Position numbers and translations under genes: made by a program. DNA of 64,000 nucleotides, taken from NCBI RefSeq assembly GCF_014190875.1, contig NZ_JACHVS010000001.1, positions 124,001 through 188,000 on the forward strand. The letters are read 5' to 3'. The notes beneath the pieces are model-generated. The model had not been told where the DNA came from and did no database searches. It saw only the letters and a program-made list of their open reading frames with translations. Positions 29,211-42,373 of this stretch are shown piece after piece (position 1 is the stretch's first letter; each line of letters starts with the position of its first letter). The DNA comes from Paeniglutamicibacter cryotolerans (GTDB lineage: Bacteria > Actinomycetota > Actinomycetes > Actinomycetales > Micrococcaceae).

Positions 29211-30014
29211 TTAAGAACGGCCCTCATCCAGCCACGACCGGTTGCCATAGGGGCGCTTCTCGGCGCCCATCGTGCGTGAGAGCGAGTGCCCGGCGGCAAC
29301 CAAGACCGGAATGATCAGCTGTGGGGAGTCCTCGGCCACCGGAGTGACTACGGCGATCGCGCCGACCACCGCATTCCGCACCCCGAATACCGGCACGGAA
29401 TAGGCCACGTTCGACTCGACTAGAACGCCCTTGAGGCAGGAATAGCCGCGTTCGCGGATCAGTGCCAAGTGCGACCTGATACTGATGGGATCGATATCGG
29501 TAGACGGAGTCACCCGCTCGAGATCCGTGGACAGGAATCGCTCCTGGACCGGATGCGGTGCGTGGGCCATCATCGTCAGGCCGGCTGAGGTGGTGTGCAT
29601 GTCGAGTCGTCCGGCAACTTCGGCCAGGATCGAAGCCGTACCGTGCTGGTCAAGCCGTTCCAGATATAGCACGCTGTGGGATTCGAAGCGCGGAATCGAT
29701 AGCGAAACGTGTTGCCTTACTGCCGCATGGATGCCCTCAAGCACCGGAAGACCTCGACGGCGAAAGTCCTCTGCCGGGTTGCTGCGCGCCGCCAGTTCCC
29801 ACATCTGGATGCCCACGCCCAGTCGGCCTTCGGGATCGCGTTCGAGCAGTCCCGCATCGAGCAGCTCCGTGGCCAGCCGATGCGTGGTGCTGGTGGACAG
29901 GCCGGTGGACCGTGCGAGCTCGCTCATGGTCAGCTTCGGCGTGTCACGTCCGAAGGCGCGCAGGATCTTCACCGTCCGTTCAATCACGGACTCCCCCGAG
30001 AGTGAATTTGCCAC
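29211..30014 (-). CDS. IclR family transcriptional regulator
   Basis: A 267-residue regulator of the IclR family, which usually controls catabolism of aromatic compounds, sugar acids or steroids. It starts at GTG 30014 with GGAAGGAAATGC before it. Residues about 8-70 form the winged helix-turn-helix (VIERTVKILRAF, MSELARSTGLSTSTTHRLATEL); residues about 85-250 form the effector-binding domain (VSLSIPRFESHSVLYLERL, RERGYSCLKGVLVESNVAYSVPVF in part). Its likely former target, the decayed dehydrogenase gene, lies directly downstream. The effector cannot be told from sequence. It stands between rpoC and rpsL, an unusual place for such a gene. Confidence 0.94.
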   Translation of the reverse strand: MANSLSGESVIERTVKILRAFGRDTPKLTMSELARSTGLSTSTTHRLATELLDAGLLERDPEGRLGVGIQMWELAARSNPAEDFRRRGLPVLEGIHAAVRQHVSLSIPRFESHSVLYLERLDQHGTASILAEVAGRLDMHTTSAGLTMMAHAPHPVQERFLSTDLERVTPSTDIDPISIRSHLALIRERGYSCLKGVLVESNVAYSVPVFGVRNAVVGAIAVVTPVAEDSPQLIIPVLVAAGHSLSRTMGAEKRPYGNRSWLDEGRS

Positions 30015-30069
30015 GCATTTCCTTCCCGGTTCCCTGGCCCGATGCCCTCAGCGCTTAAGCCTACAGATG

Positions 30070-30111
30070 CCACTGGCCGACATACCCCGAATGGGGCATG
30101 CCGGCCAGTGG
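30070..30111 (-). terminator. Hairpin terminator after rpoC
   Basis: Ten-bp stem CCACTGGCCG/CGGCCAGTGG with an inner CCCC-GAAT-GGGG hairpin, starting 52 nt after the rpoC stop. No clear T-run follows on the minus strand, so the call rests on the stem and position. Confidence 0.7.
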
Positions 30112-30162
30112 TGTTACATCGGGTGGTGTCCGGAACCGTTGGTCCCGGACATCTCCGGTGCC

Positions 30163-34056
<3,894 letters not shown>

Positions 34057-34152
34057 ATGGTCCCTGTCTCTCTCGTATGTTCTCTGAAGTCTGTTGCCGT
34101 GACGGTGGGGATTCCGCCACGTGGGTCTTTGAGGGGTCCGTTGCCGGAGGCG

Positions 34153-34178
34153 GGGGCCCGGTTGTTCACCGGGACCCC
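34153..34178 (-). promoter_or_regulatory. Intercistronic hairpin between rpoB and rpoC
   Basis: GGGGCCCGGT pairs with ACCGGGACCCC with one bulged base, around the loop TGTTC, 11 nt after the rpoB stop. No T-run follows, so it may tune the rpoB/rpoC ratio or protect the transcript rather than terminate. Confidence 0.4.
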
Positions 34179-34188
34179 GCGCTCCTAG

Positions 34189-37100
34189 CTAGACCTCTTC
34201 GACGGAGTTCGGTTCCGACCGGGAAAGGTCGATGCCGAGTTCTTCCGCGGCCCGGAAGACTTCTTCGTCCGAGTCCCGCATTTCGATCGTGGTGCCGTCG
34301 GTGGAGAGGACTTCCACGTTCAGGCACAGCGACTGCATTTCCTTGATGAGCACCTTGAAGGATTCCGGCACGCCGGGCTCCGGGATGTTCTCGCCCTTGA
34401 CGATGGCCTCATAGACCTTCACACGGCCGTGGATATCATCGGACTTGATCGTCAGCAGTTCCTGCAGGGTGTAGGCGGCACCGTAGGCCTCCAGGGCCCA
34501 CACTTCCATCTCACCGAAGCGCTGGCCGCCGAACTGGGCCTTACCACCCAGCGGCTGCTGCGTGATCATGGAGTACGGACCGGTGGAACGTGCGTGGATC
34601 TTGTCGTCGACCAAGTGGTGCAGCTTCAGGATGTACATGTAGCCAACGGACACCGGATCCGGGAACGGCTCGCCGGAGCGGCCGTCGAACAGGCGCGCCT
34701 TGCCGGAGTTGCCGATCAGGCGCTCACCGTCACGGGTCTTCGCCGTGTGGTCGAGCAGCCCGCGGATCTCGTTCTCGTCCGCACCGTCGAACACCGGGGT
34801 GGAAACGGTCGTCGGAGCGGATTCACGCGGCAAGTTCGGAAGGTTCTTAATCCATTCCGGCTCGCCCTCGATCTTCCAGCCCTGCCTGGCTGCCCAGCCC
34901 AGGTGGATTTCCAGAACCTGGCCGACGTTCATTCGACCCGGAACACCCAGCGGGTTCAGGACGACGTCAACGGGGGTTCCGTCTTCCATGAACGGCATGT
35001 CCTCGATCGGAAGGATCTTGGAGATGACGCCCTTGTTACCGTGGCGCCCTGCCAGCTTGTCACCATTGGTGATCTTGCGCTTCTGTGCCACGTAGACGCG
35101 GACCAGCTGGTTGACGCCCGGGGGCAGCTCGTCGTCGTTGTCGCGGTCGAAGATGCGAACACCGATGACTGTGCCGGACTCGCCGTGTGGAACCTTCAAC
35201 GAGGTGTCGCGCACTTCGCGGGACTTCTCGCCGAAGATGGCGCGCAACAGGCGCTCCTCGGGGGTGAGCTCGGTTTCGCCCTTCGGCGTGACTCGGCCAA
35301 CCAGGATGTCCCCTGCTTCGACCTCGGCACCGATATGGATGATGCCGCGCTCGTCGAGCTGGGCCAAGATGTCCTCGGACACGTTCGGGATGTCACGGGT
35401 GACTTCCTCGGCACCAAGCTTGGTGTCGCGGGCGTCAACCTCGTGCTCCTCGATGTGGATCGAGGTCAGCACATCGTCGGAAACCATGCGCTGCGAGAGG
35501 ATGATGGCATCCTCGAAGTTGTGGCCTTCCCAAGACATGAAGGCAACCAACAGGTTCTTGCCCAGTGCCAGTTCACCCTTGTCGGTGGACGGGCCGTCGG
35601 CCAAGATCGAGTTGAACTCGACGCGGTCGCCCTCGGAGACCATGACGCGCTGGTTGTAGGCGTTGCCCTGGTTGGAGCGTGCGAACTTCATCACCGGGTA
35701 GGCGGATTCAGTTCCGTCGTCGTTCATGACGGTGATCAGGTCCGCAGAGACCTCGGAGACGACGCCCGGGTTGACGGCGGTGATCGAGTCACCGGCGTCG
35801 ATCGCGACGTACTTCTCCATGCCGGTACCGACGAGCGGGGATTCCGAAGCCAACAGCGGCACGGCCTGGCGCTGCATGTTGGCGCCCATCAGTGCGCGGT
35901 TCGCGTCATCGTGCTCGAGGAACGGGATCAGCGCGGTTGCTGCCGAAACCATCTGGCGAGGGGAAACGTCCATGTAGTCGATTTCCGACGGATCCACGAG
36001 CACGGGCTCGCCGCCGCCGCCACGCTCACGGCAGAGGACCAGGTCCTCGACGAAGCCATTGGCTTCGTTCATGGGCGCGTTGGCCTGCGCGATGATGCTC
36101 TCGAGCTCTTCATCCGCGGTCAGGTAATCGATCTGGGCGGTCACGATGCCGTCCACGACCTTACGGTACGGGGACTCGATGAAACCATAGGCGTTGATGC
36201 GGGCGTAGGTTGCCAGCGAGCCGATCAGACCAATGTTCGGGCCTTCAGGGGTTTCAATCGGGCACATGCGGCCGTAGTGCGACGGGTGAACGTCTCGAAC
36301 TTCCATGCCGGCGCGGTCACGGGACAGGCCACCCGGGCCCAGCGCGGAAAGACGACGCTTGTGCGTCAGACCGGCCAGCGGGTTGTTCTGGTCCATGAAC
36401 TGCGACAGCTGGGAGGTTCCGAAGAACTCCTTGATGGCAGCGACAACGGGACGGATGTTGATCAGGGTCTGCGGCGTGATGGCCTCGACGTCCTGGGTCG
36501 TCATGCGTTCGCGGACGACGCGCTCCATGCGGGACAGGCCGGTACGGACCTGGTTCTCGATGAGCTCGCCAACGGCGCGGATGCGGCGGTTGCCGAAGTG
36601 GTCGATGTCATCGACCTCAACGCGCACGTTCACCGGTTCGCCGTTGCGGATGCCGCCGATGGTCTTCTCGCCTGCGTGCAACGCCACCAGGAACTTAATC
36701 ATCGCAACGATGTCGTCCAGGTTCAGCACAGAAGCAATCGAGGAGTCCAGCGGGGTTTCGACGCCGAGCTTGCGGTTGATCTTGTAACGACCAACCTTCG
36801 CCAGGTCGTAGCGCTTGGAATTGAAGTACAGGTTGTCCAGCAGCGACTGCGCCGCATCAACTGTCGGCGGCTCGCCCGGGCGAAGCTTGCGGTAGATATC
36901 CAGCAGTGCTTCTTCCTGGGTATCCGTGGTGTCCTTTTCGAGGGTCGCACGGATTGACTCGTACTGGCCGAACTCTTCCAGGATCTGGCCTTCGGTCCAG
37001 CCGAGTGCCTTCAGCAATACGGTGACCGACTGCTTGCGCTTGCGGTCGAGGCGAACGCCGACCTGGTCGCGCTTGTCGATTTCGAGTTCGAACCAGGCAC

Positions 37101-37695
37101 CACGCGACGGGATGATCTTCGCGGTGAAGATGTCCTTGTCACTGGTCTTGTCCGGGGTGCGCTCGAAGTAGGCACCCGGGGAGCGGACCAGCTGAGACAC
37201 GACGACACGCTCGGTGCCGTTGATGATGAAGGTGCCCTTGTCGGTCATCAGCGGGAAATCGCCCATGAACACGGTCTGCTGCTTGATTTCGCCCGTGTTG
37301 TTGTTCATGAACTCGGCCTTGACGTACAGCGGCGCGGCGTATGTGGCGTCGCGGTCCTTGCACTCGGCCATGGTGTACTTCGGATCGGCAAATTCCGGTT
37401 CCGAGAAGCTCAGGGACATAGTCTCCTGGAAATCCTCGATCGGGGAGATCTCTTCGAAGATCTCGGCAAGGCCGGACGTGGATGCCACGCCGGAGATGCC
37501 TTCCTCACGGGCCTTTTCCACGCGCTTCTTCCAACGCTGGTTGCCGACGAGCCAATCAAAGCTCTCGGTCTGCAGCGCCAGGAGGTTAGGCACGTCAAGG
37601 GGCTCGTGAATCTTTGCGAATGAGAGTCGGCCGGCATATTCTGCGCTTCGGGCCGAGCTAGCGGTTTGGTTATTAGAGGTGCTCGAGGCGACCAA
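34189..37695 (-). CDS. rpoB: DNA-directed RNA polymerase subunit beta
   Basis: Catalytic subunit of RNA polymerase. I chose TTG at 37695 (read [10 protein letters not shown]) because AAGGATC lies 6 nt before it and related actinobacterial proteins begin this way; GTG at 37710 is the alternative. About 1168 residues. The rifampicin-binding region [20 protein letters not shown] followed by [12 protein letters not shown] carries the wild-type Asp, His and Ser residues, predicting rifampicin sensitivity. The C-terminal [22 protein letters not shown] region is intact. It is not preceded by rplL as in most bacteria. Confidence 0.98.
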   Translation of the reverse strand: MVASSTSNNQTASSARSAEYAGRLSFAKIHEPLDVPNLLALQTESFDWLVGNQRWKKRVEKAREEGISGVASTSGLAEIFEEISPIEDFQETMSLSFSEPEFADPKYTMAECKDRDATYAAPLYVKAEFMNNNTGEIKQQTVFMGDFPLMTDKGTFIINGTERVVVSQLVRSPGAYFERTPDKTSDKDIFTAKIIPSRGAWFELEIDKRDQVGVRLDRKRKQSVTVLLKALGWTEGQILEEFGQYESIRATLEKDTTDTQEEALLDIYRKLRPGEPPTVDAAQSLLDNLYFNSKRYDLAKVGRYKINRKLGVETPLDSSIASVLNLDDIVAMIKFLVALHAGEKTIGGIRNGEPVNVRVEVDDIDHFGNRRIRAVGELIENQVRTGLSRMERVVRERMTTQDVEAITPQTLINIRPVVAAIKEFFGTSQLSQFMDQNNPLAGLTHKRRLSALGPGGLSRDRAGMEVRDVHPSHYGRMCPIETPEGPNIGLIGSLATYARINAYGFIESPYRKVVDGIVTAQIDYLTADEELESIIAQANAPMNEANGFVEDLVLCRERGGGGEPVLVDPSEIDYMDVSPRQMVSAATALIPFLEHDDANRALMGANMQRQAVPLLASESPLVGTGMEKYVAIDAGDSITAVNPGVVSEVSADLITVMNDDGTESAYPVMKFARSNQGNAYNQRVMVSEGDRVEFNSILADGPSTDKGELALGKNLLVAFMSWEGHNFEDAIILSQRMVSDDVLTSIHIEEHEVDARDTKLGAEEVTRDIPNVSEDILAQLDERGIIHIGAEVEAGDILVGRVTPKGETELTPEERLLRAIFGEKSREVRDTSLKVPHGESGTVIGVRIFDRDNDDELPPGVNQLVRVYVAQKRKITNGDKLAGRHGNKGVISKILPIEDMPFMEDGTPVDVVLNPLGVPGRMNVGQVLEIHLGWAARQGWKIEGEPEWIKNLPNLPRESAPTTVSTPVFDGADENEIRGLLDHTAKTRDGERLIGNSGKARLFDGRSGEPFPDPVSVGYMYILKLHHLVDDKIHARSTGPYSMITQQPLGGKAQFGGQRFGEMEVWALEAYGAAYTLQELLTIKSDDIHGRVKVYEAIVKGENIPEPGVPESFKVLIKEMQSLCLNVEVLSTDGTTIEMRDSDEEVFRAAEELGIDLSRSEPNSVEEV

Positions 37696-37827
37696 GAGGG
37701 ATCCTTCCACAGACCGTCAGGTTTCCGACGCCCGCCCTTCTGCATGGGATAGCCCATGAACAGCACCTTGTGAGCAGGCCTACCGCTATATGAGGGCCGA
37801 AGGTAAAGAGGGAAGACGCAAAGCTCC

Positions 37828-37857
37828 ATACTACACGTTTCCGCCTACCATGTCGAA
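37828..37857 (-). promoter_or_regulatory. Candidate rpoBC promoter
   Basis: Minus strand: TTCGAC (37857-37852), 18-nt spacer, TAGTAT (37833-37828), giving a leader of roughly 125 nt before the rpoB start. A dedicated promoter is expected because rplJL is over 3 kb away with other genes and a terminator between. The remaining gap to the plus-strand thiolase (37858-38025) should hold that gene's promoter, which I cannot point to. Confidence 0.55.
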
Positions 37858-38025
37858 CGCCCCGCGCGCAACCACACTCGTCCACCGCGCAGCCGGACCA
37901 CCCGGCCACTTGCTCCCGGGTACGCCGCCGCCAGCCTCGCCGTGCATTCTGTGGCGGGCACCACAGGGGCTAGTCTGGAGGAAAGTCCGCTCAAGCACAC
38001 CATTCCGAAAGCAGGCAGATCGAAC

Positions 38026-39219
38026 ATGGCCTCACCTCGCGACGCAGTCATTATTGCCGGAGCCCGCACCCCGTTCGGGCGGCTCAAAGGCCAGCTGGCC
38101 CCGCTTACCGCAGTCCAGCTCGGAGCCGCAGCCATCCGCGGCGCCCTCGAACGTTCGGGGGTGCCGGCCGAGGACGTCCAGGCTGTCATCATGGGCCATG
38201 TGGTGCAGGCCGGCTGCGGACAGAACCCTGCTCGCCAGTCAGCCATCGCCGCAGGGATCGGCTGGGACGTCCCGGCCTCCACCACCAACAAGGTCTGCCT
38301 GTCCGGTCTTGCCGCGATCACCGACGCCGCCCGGCTCATCCGTCTGGGCGAGGCCGATGTCGTCGTGGCTGGCGGCCAGGAATCCATGACCAACTCCCCG
38401 CACCTGCTGCCCGGCAGCCGCCAGGGCTGGACCTATGGAAACATCACGGCCTTGGATTCGGTAGCCCACGACGGACTCACGGACGCCTTTGACGGCAATT
38501 CCATGGGTGTGAGCACCGAAGCGAAGAACACCGTACTGGGTCTGGGCCGCACCGAGCAGGACACCATCGCCGCAGGTTCTCACCAGCGCGCCGCAGCAGC
38601 TGCCGACGCCGGGATCTTCGAGCAGGAAATCGTTCCGGTGGCTATTGCACAACGCAAGGGCGAGCCGTTGCTGCTCAGCACCGACGAGGGAATCCGACCT
38701 GATACCACCGTCGAGTCTCTGGCGGCGTTGCGTCCGGCCTTCGCCACGGACGGCACCATCACTGCGGGCAATTCATCGCCGCTTTCCGACGGGGCCGCAG
38801 CCCTCATCCTCACCTCGCGCGAATACGCCGAGGCGAACAACCTCGTGGTACTTGCCGCCATCGGTGCACCGGGACAGGTGGCGGGACCGGATAATTCGCT
38901 GCACTCTCAGCCCTCGCACGCGATCACGGTGGCGTTGGCCAGCGCTGGGTGGAACACCGGGGATCTGGACTTCATCGAAATCAACGAGGCCTTCGGAGCA
39001 GTGGCCTGCCAGTCGCTCAAGGACCTGGACTACCCCTGGGAAAAGGCGAACATCCACGGCGGTGCCATCGCACTGGGGCACCCGATCGGCGCTTCTGGGG
39101 CGCGTCTGGCCCTGCATGCGGCGCTCGAACTCAAGCGTCGCGGTTCCGGCCGCGCTGCCGTGAGCCTGTGCGGCGGCGGCGGGCAGGGCGAGGCCCTGCT
39201 GCTGATTCGCGAACCCTAG
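38026..39219 (+). CDS. Acetyl-CoA acetyltransferase (thiolase)
   Basis: Thiolase superfamily enzyme, condensing two acetyl-CoA to acetoacetyl-CoA or cleaving 3-ketoacyl-CoA. I chose ATG at 38026 (MASPRDAVIIAGARTPFG); the frame is open further upstream. The 397 residues carry all three catalytic positions: Cys91 (NKVCLSG), His352 (GHPIGASG) and Cys382 (CGGGGQG), and the NEAFG loop near 320. It is divergent from rpoB. No other fatty-acid gene is adjacent, so a biosynthetic role is a guess from the family. Confidence 0.96.
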   Translation: MASPRDAVIIAGARTPFGRLKGQLAPLTAVQLGAAAIRGALERSGVPAEDVQAVIMGHVVQAGCGQNPARQSAIAAGIGWDVPASTTNKVCLSGLAAITDAARLIRLGEADVVVAGGQESMTNSPHLLPGSRQGWTYGNITALDSVAHDGLTDAFDGNSMGVSTEAKNTVLGLGRTEQDTIAAGSHQRAAAAADAGIFEQEIVPVAIAQRKGEPLLLSTDEGIRPDTTVESLAALRPAFATDGTITAGNSSPLSDGAAALILTSREYAEANNLVVLAAIGAPGQVAGPDNSLHSQPSHAITVALASAGWNTGDLDFIEINEAFGAVACQSLKDLDYPWEKANIHGGAIALGHPIGASGARLALHAALELKRRGSGRAAVSLCGGGGQGEALLLIREP

Positions 39220-39222
39220 CCC

Positions 39223-39699
39223 CATGACCGGGCCGGGCTTGGAGCGCTTCGTCCGTGAAGCGGCGGCCCGCGGCATCACGGTCGAAGTCGTGGGCCCGGC
39301 CTGCGGCCTCTTCGCTGCCGGAGGCTGGGCCGGATCTTGGGCTTAAAGCCCTCGGATATCGTCAAGTCATTGGTGATCAGGCACAAGGACGGGTCCTTCT
39401 TCTTCGCACTGATCCCCGGCGACCGGCAGGTCTCCTGGCCCAAGCTGCGCGCGTTGCTCGGCGTATGCCGCCTGCCTCTGCCCAGCGACGAATTGGCACT
39501 CGAGGCCCCAGGTTATGACCGCGGCACCATCACTCCCCTGGGCTCAAGCACGCCGTGGCCCGGCTATGCCGACGCCTCGGTGCAAGGGCAGCTGGTCACC
39601 ATCGGCGCCGGCGCCCACGGATGCTCGGCCTTCATGGATGCCGATGAATTAGTCGCCGGGCTCGGTGCGGTGAGCGCAGACACCCGTGATCAGGCCTGA
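39223..39699 (+). pseudogene. Frameshifted YbaK/EbsC-type aminoacyl-tRNA deacylase
   Basis: The family hydrolyses misacylated Cys-tRNA(Pro) or similar tRNAs. Reading starts at ATG 39223 (MTGPGLERFVREAAARGITVEVV), continues in a second frame (ARPAASSLPEAG) and then in a third (RILGLKPSDIVKS to the stop at 39699). Removing one G from the GGG near 39290 and one from the GGG near 39334 restores one continuous 157-residue protein of normal length, with FALIPGDRQVSWPKLRALLG and GTITPLGSSTPWP intact. The third-frame part could still be made from TTG 39337. Either a recent pseudogene or two assembly errors at short G-runs. It starts 3 nt after the thiolase stop. Confidence 0.82.
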
Positions 39700-39703
39700 G
39701 TCG

Positions 39704-40918
39704 TCAGCTTCGTTCCCGGTGCAATCGCTCCGAGGTTCCACCGAGGAATCCCGTCAACGACACGGTGATCCTGCGCAGGCCCGCAGCCGTCGCCTTGGAT
39801 AGCTTCCGGCCCCAGCGGAGCTCAACGAACCGATAGACCAGGTAGGCAGCGGTCAAAACCACGCCGAGCACGATTAGCAACACGGCATACGGATCCAGTA
39901 TCGGGCTCAGCTGCTTGATCAGCCACCATCCCCAGACCTCGTGCAGCAAGTAGACCGGGTAGGTCAGCGCACCGGCCAGCGCGAGGCCTGGGAGTGACAC
40001 ATGGCCCAACCGAGTCAGGGAGATCAGTGCGATGGCGGCAAAGAGTGCCACTACGATCATCCAATAGACCCAGGCGGGCACCGCGTACCCGACCAGTTCG
40101 GCGGCGTCCCGGCTCGCGCCGGCCCCCGTCTGGTAAGCGGCAAAGACGACGTTGAATCCGAGCACTAGCCATCGTGCCGGGGTGTGCCCGAAGCGGTAGA
40201 TCAGAAAGAGGACCATCCCACCGGCGAAGAGCGGGGCGTACTCGGGGACCAGCATCTGCTCACGCCAATTGGCGTGGATCCCGCTCGTCGCGATGACGGC
40301 CAGTGGCCACAGCATGGTGAAGGCCAGTAACCGTAAGGGTGTCATACAGCGCAGGAGCATCAGCGCGGCGATCCAGACGTAGAAGCGCAACTCGGCCCAC
40401 AACGTCCAATAGACCCCGTCCATATGTGGAATGCCAAAACCCTGCTGGAGCATCGTAAGGTTCACCATCCAGTCCACGATGGTCCGGCCCTCCCCCATCG
40501 CGGGCCAAATAAACAGGACGAGGATTCCGGAAACTATCACCGCAACCCAGTATGCGGGAAAGAGCCTGCCGATGCGGCTGCCCACGAATGCCGGGATGTC
40601 CTTGCCGTATGAGGAGAGCAGGATGACGAATCCACTGATGATGAAGAACAGCTGTACGCCCATGTTCCCGAACATGGTCACGCGAGAAAGATCAGGCCAG
40701 GCCTCCTTTGCCTGAGTCCCGTTCCAGAATTCGTGGTGCCAGGCGGTGTAGTGGTACAGCACCACCAGCATCGCTGCCACGAAGCGAAGTCCATCCAACA
40801 ATGACAGCCTAGGTCCTGGAGCGGGGGCAGCTGCCTCCCGAGGCTGAGTGGATGGCGCTTCTCGCCCTTGGGCCGGATAACCCATTTTGCTGACCTCATT
40901 CATCACAGGTTCATTCAT
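39704..40918 (-). CDS. Acyltransferase 3 (OafA/YrhL-type) membrane protein
   Basis: Integral membrane O-acyltransferase of 404 residues. Family marks are the N-terminal LDGLRFVAAMLVVLYHYTAWHH with the catalytic His, FFIISGFVILLSS, GSRIGRLFPAYWVA and the MDGVYWTLWAELRFY region. About ten membrane segments follow, ending in a basic C-terminus. Such enzymes acylate exopolysaccharide, peptidoglycan, lipids or antibiotics; the substrate cannot be deduced and no glycan gene is nearby. It is convergent with the frameshifted deacylase gene. The start is uncertain: GAGG lies before an internal Met12. Confidence 0.93.
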   Translation of the reverse strand: MNEPVMNEVSKMGYPAQGREAPSTQPREAAAPAPGPRLSLLDGLRFVAAMLVVLYHYTAWHHEFWNGTQAKEAWPDLSRVTMFGNMGVQLFFIISGFVILLSSYGKDIPAFVGSRIGRLFPAYWVAVIVSGILVLFIWPAMGEGRTIVDWMVNLTMLQQGFGIPHMDGVYWTLWAELRFYVWIAALMLLRCMTPLRLLAFTMLWPLAVIATSGIHANWREQMLVPEYAPLFAGGMVLFLIYRFGHTPARWLVLGFNVVFAAYQTGAGASRDAAELVGYAVPAWVYWMIVVALFAAIALISLTRLGHVSLPGLALAGALTYPVYLLHEVWGWWLIKQLSPILDPYAVLLIVLGVVLTAAYLVYRFVELRWGRKLSKATAAGLRRITVSLTGFLGGTSERLHRERS

Positions 40919-41046
40919 AACGAATCGTTACACTAGCATCGCCAAATGGGCGCGCCCCGGGAAACCACGGGCCGGTCCCTCGCTCGTGTCGTCCCGGCGG
41001 GGAAATGCGCAAAGCAAGGGCAGTTCACCGCACGGCGGTTAAAAGG

Positions 41047-41086
41047 GAAGGACCCCCGCCGATCTTGCGATCAACGGGGGCCCTTC
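41047..41086 (-). terminator. Intrinsic terminator after rplL
   Basis: Stem GAAGGACCCCCG/CGGGGGCCCTTC with one mismatch and an inner GATC-TTGC-GATC pairing, followed on the minus strand by TTTTAACCG. It is 16 nt after the rplL stop. It ends the rplJL transcript instead of letting it run into rpoBC. Confidence 0.88.
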
Positions 41087-41102
41087 GCGCAAAGCGCGGT
41101 TA

Positions 41103-41477
41103 CTACTTGACGGTAACCGTGGCGCCGGCGGCCTCGAGGGCCTCCTTGGCCTTCTCGGCAGCTTCCTTGGTTGCACCTTCGAGGACGGCCTTGGGAGCCG
41201 AATCAACGACCTCCTTGGCTTCCTTCAGGCCCAGGGAAGTCAGCGCGCGAACTTCCTTGATCACTGCGATCTTCTTTTCGCCAGCCGACTCGAGGACTAC
41301 GTCGAATTCGGTCTGCTCTTCGGCTTCGGCTGCGCCACCGGCGGCCGGGCCTGCAACTGCAACAGCAGCGGCGGTGACTTCGAAGGTCTCTTCGAAGGTC
41401 TTTACGAACTCGGAGAGCTCGATGATGGTCATTTCCTTGAATGCTTCAAGCAATTCTTCGGTGCTGAGCTTCGCCAT
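41103..41477 (-). CDS. rplL: 50S ribosomal protein L7/L12
   Basis: Flexible stalk protein that recruits translation GTPases. I chose ATG at 41477 ([20 protein letters not shown]) with AAGGA before it; the frame continues upstream to 41507. The 124 residues show the N-terminal dimerisation helix pair, an Ala-rich hinge (about 40-55) and the C-terminal domain with [20 protein letters not shown] and [19 protein letters not shown]. Confidence 0.98.
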   Translation of the reverse strand: MAKLSTEELLEAFKEMTIIELSEFVKTFEETFEVTAAAVAVAGPAAGGAAEAEEQTEFDVVLESAGEKKIAVIKEVRALTSLGLKEAKEVVDSAPKAVLEGATKEAAEKAKEALEAAGATVTVK

Positions 41478-41544
41478 GATGAAGGCGTCCTTTCCAGGGG
41501 GCGGCATTTACATGCCACGAAAAAATAGGGAGTTTGAAAAAGCC

Positions 41545-42114
41545 TTAGGCTTCTTCGGTGGTGGCTTCGGCAGCGGGTGCTTCCTCGGCCTCAGCAGCGG
41601 GAGCATCGGCCTCGGCCGGGGCAGCGCCACTATTTTCTTCGAGCTTGATGCGCAGTGCGTCGATGCTGCGGATCGCGGCGGAAGCCGGAGCCTGCAATAC
41701 ACCAGCAACACGGGCCAGCTGGAATTCACGAGACTCGAGCGCAGCCAGAGCGGCCACACCTGCAGCGTCAAGGGACTTGCCCTCGAAGAAGCCGGTCTTG
41801 ATGATGAGTTCCTTGTTGGCCTTTGCGAAATCCGTGAGGCTCTTTGCAGCAGCAATAGCATCGCCCTTGATGAAGGCGATTGCCGTCGGGCCGGCAAGCT
41901 GGCCATCGAACGCGTCGATGCCGGCTTCCTTTGCTGCGATGCCAGTCAAGGTGTTCTTGACGACCGCGTACTTGGTTTCGAGACCAAGTGAACGGCGCAA
42001 TTCCTTGAGCTGTGCAACGGTAAGCCCACGGTATTCGGTCAGGACAGCGGCGGTCGACTCCTTGAAGTCGGCGGTGATTTCTTCAACTGCGGAAACCTTA
42101 GTCGGCGTTGCCAT
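41545..42114 (-). CDS. rplJ: 50S ribosomal protein L10
   Basis: Anchors the L7/L12 dimers to 23S rRNA and, in E. coli, represses its own operon by binding the leader. The 189 residues include VSAVEEITADFKESTAAVLTEYRGL (in part), QLKELRRSLGLE and VVKNTLTGIAAKEAG. The acidic Ala/Glu tail (about 160-189) is typical of actinobacteria. rplL follows after 67 nt. The long leader upstream is described separately. Confidence 0.98.
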   Translation of the reverse strand: MATPTKVSAVEEITADFKESTAAVLTEYRGLTVAQLKELRRSLGLETKYAVVKNTLTGIAAKEAGIDAFDGQLAGPTAIAFIKGDAIAAAKSLTDFAKANKELIIKTGFFEGKSLDAAGVAALAALESREFQLARVAGVLQAPASAAIRSIDALRIKLEENSGAAPAEADAPAAEAEEAPAAEATTEEA

Positions 42115-42343
42115 AACACTCCTTCCGGGGTATAGATCTGATGCCGGTCGTACCCGGAACCCCGGTCAGGATCGAGCCTGACATAAAAAACGCCCCATGC
42201 AGATGCACGGGGCTGAAACTCGAACCAGTCAAACTGATGAGCTACAAACTTCGTTCACCTGCGCAGGTCGTCCCTAGGGGAACTTTCGAGGAATTCTCCG
42301 TGCAAGCACGAATCTTCCCAACCGACGGTCTTTGGTAGATTTC
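42115..42343 (-). promoter_or_regulatory. rplJ leader: L10-type autoregulatory leader with attenuator
   Basis: About 230 nt between the candidate promoter and rplJ. After the terminator hairpin at 42185-42213 the RNA can form GUCAGG-CUCGAU-CCUGAC and then a stem closed by CCGGGGU and ACCCCGG, which ends right at the GGAAGGAGU ribosome binding site. This layout fits the L10-binding leader known for rplJL operons, where L10(L12)4 controls expression. The fold is deduced by eye. Confidence 0.65.
42185..42213 (-). terminator. Intrinsic attenuator inside the rplJ leader
   Basis: RNA stem GCCCCGUGCA/UGCAUGGGGC (10 bp with one G-U) with a minimal loop, followed by GUUUUUU. It lies 71-99 nt upstream of the rplJ start in the sense of transcription, so it must be read through or prevented for rplJL expression. 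As good as the operon-end terminators here. Confidence 0.85.
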
Positions 42344-42373
42344 AGCGTAACAGTGCCGGACGGCCCACGCCAA
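42344..42373 (-). promoter_or_regulatory. Candidate rplJL promoter
   Basis: Minus strand: TTGGCG (42373-42368), 18-nt spacer, TACGCT (42349-42344). It fits the relaxed TTGNNN/TANNNT pattern of actinobacterial housekeeping promoters and would start the attenuator-bearing leader about 220 nt upstream of rplJ. Confidence 0.55.

Noticed and set aside
34429..36957. 842-codon plus-strand open frame
   Set aside because: It lies exactly antisense to rpoB. High GC at third positions leaves the opposite strand free of stops; the composition is unnatural and rpoB is certain.
37696..37710. GTG start for rpoB at 37710
   Set aside because: The AAGGATC site fits the TTG at 37695 better and the resulting N-terminus agrees with relatives; the longer form remains possible.
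39337..39699. Stand-alone 120-residue protein from TTG 39337
   Set aside because: It lacks the N-terminal part of the YbaK family, which is present upstream in other frames; a frameshifted gene explains the data better.
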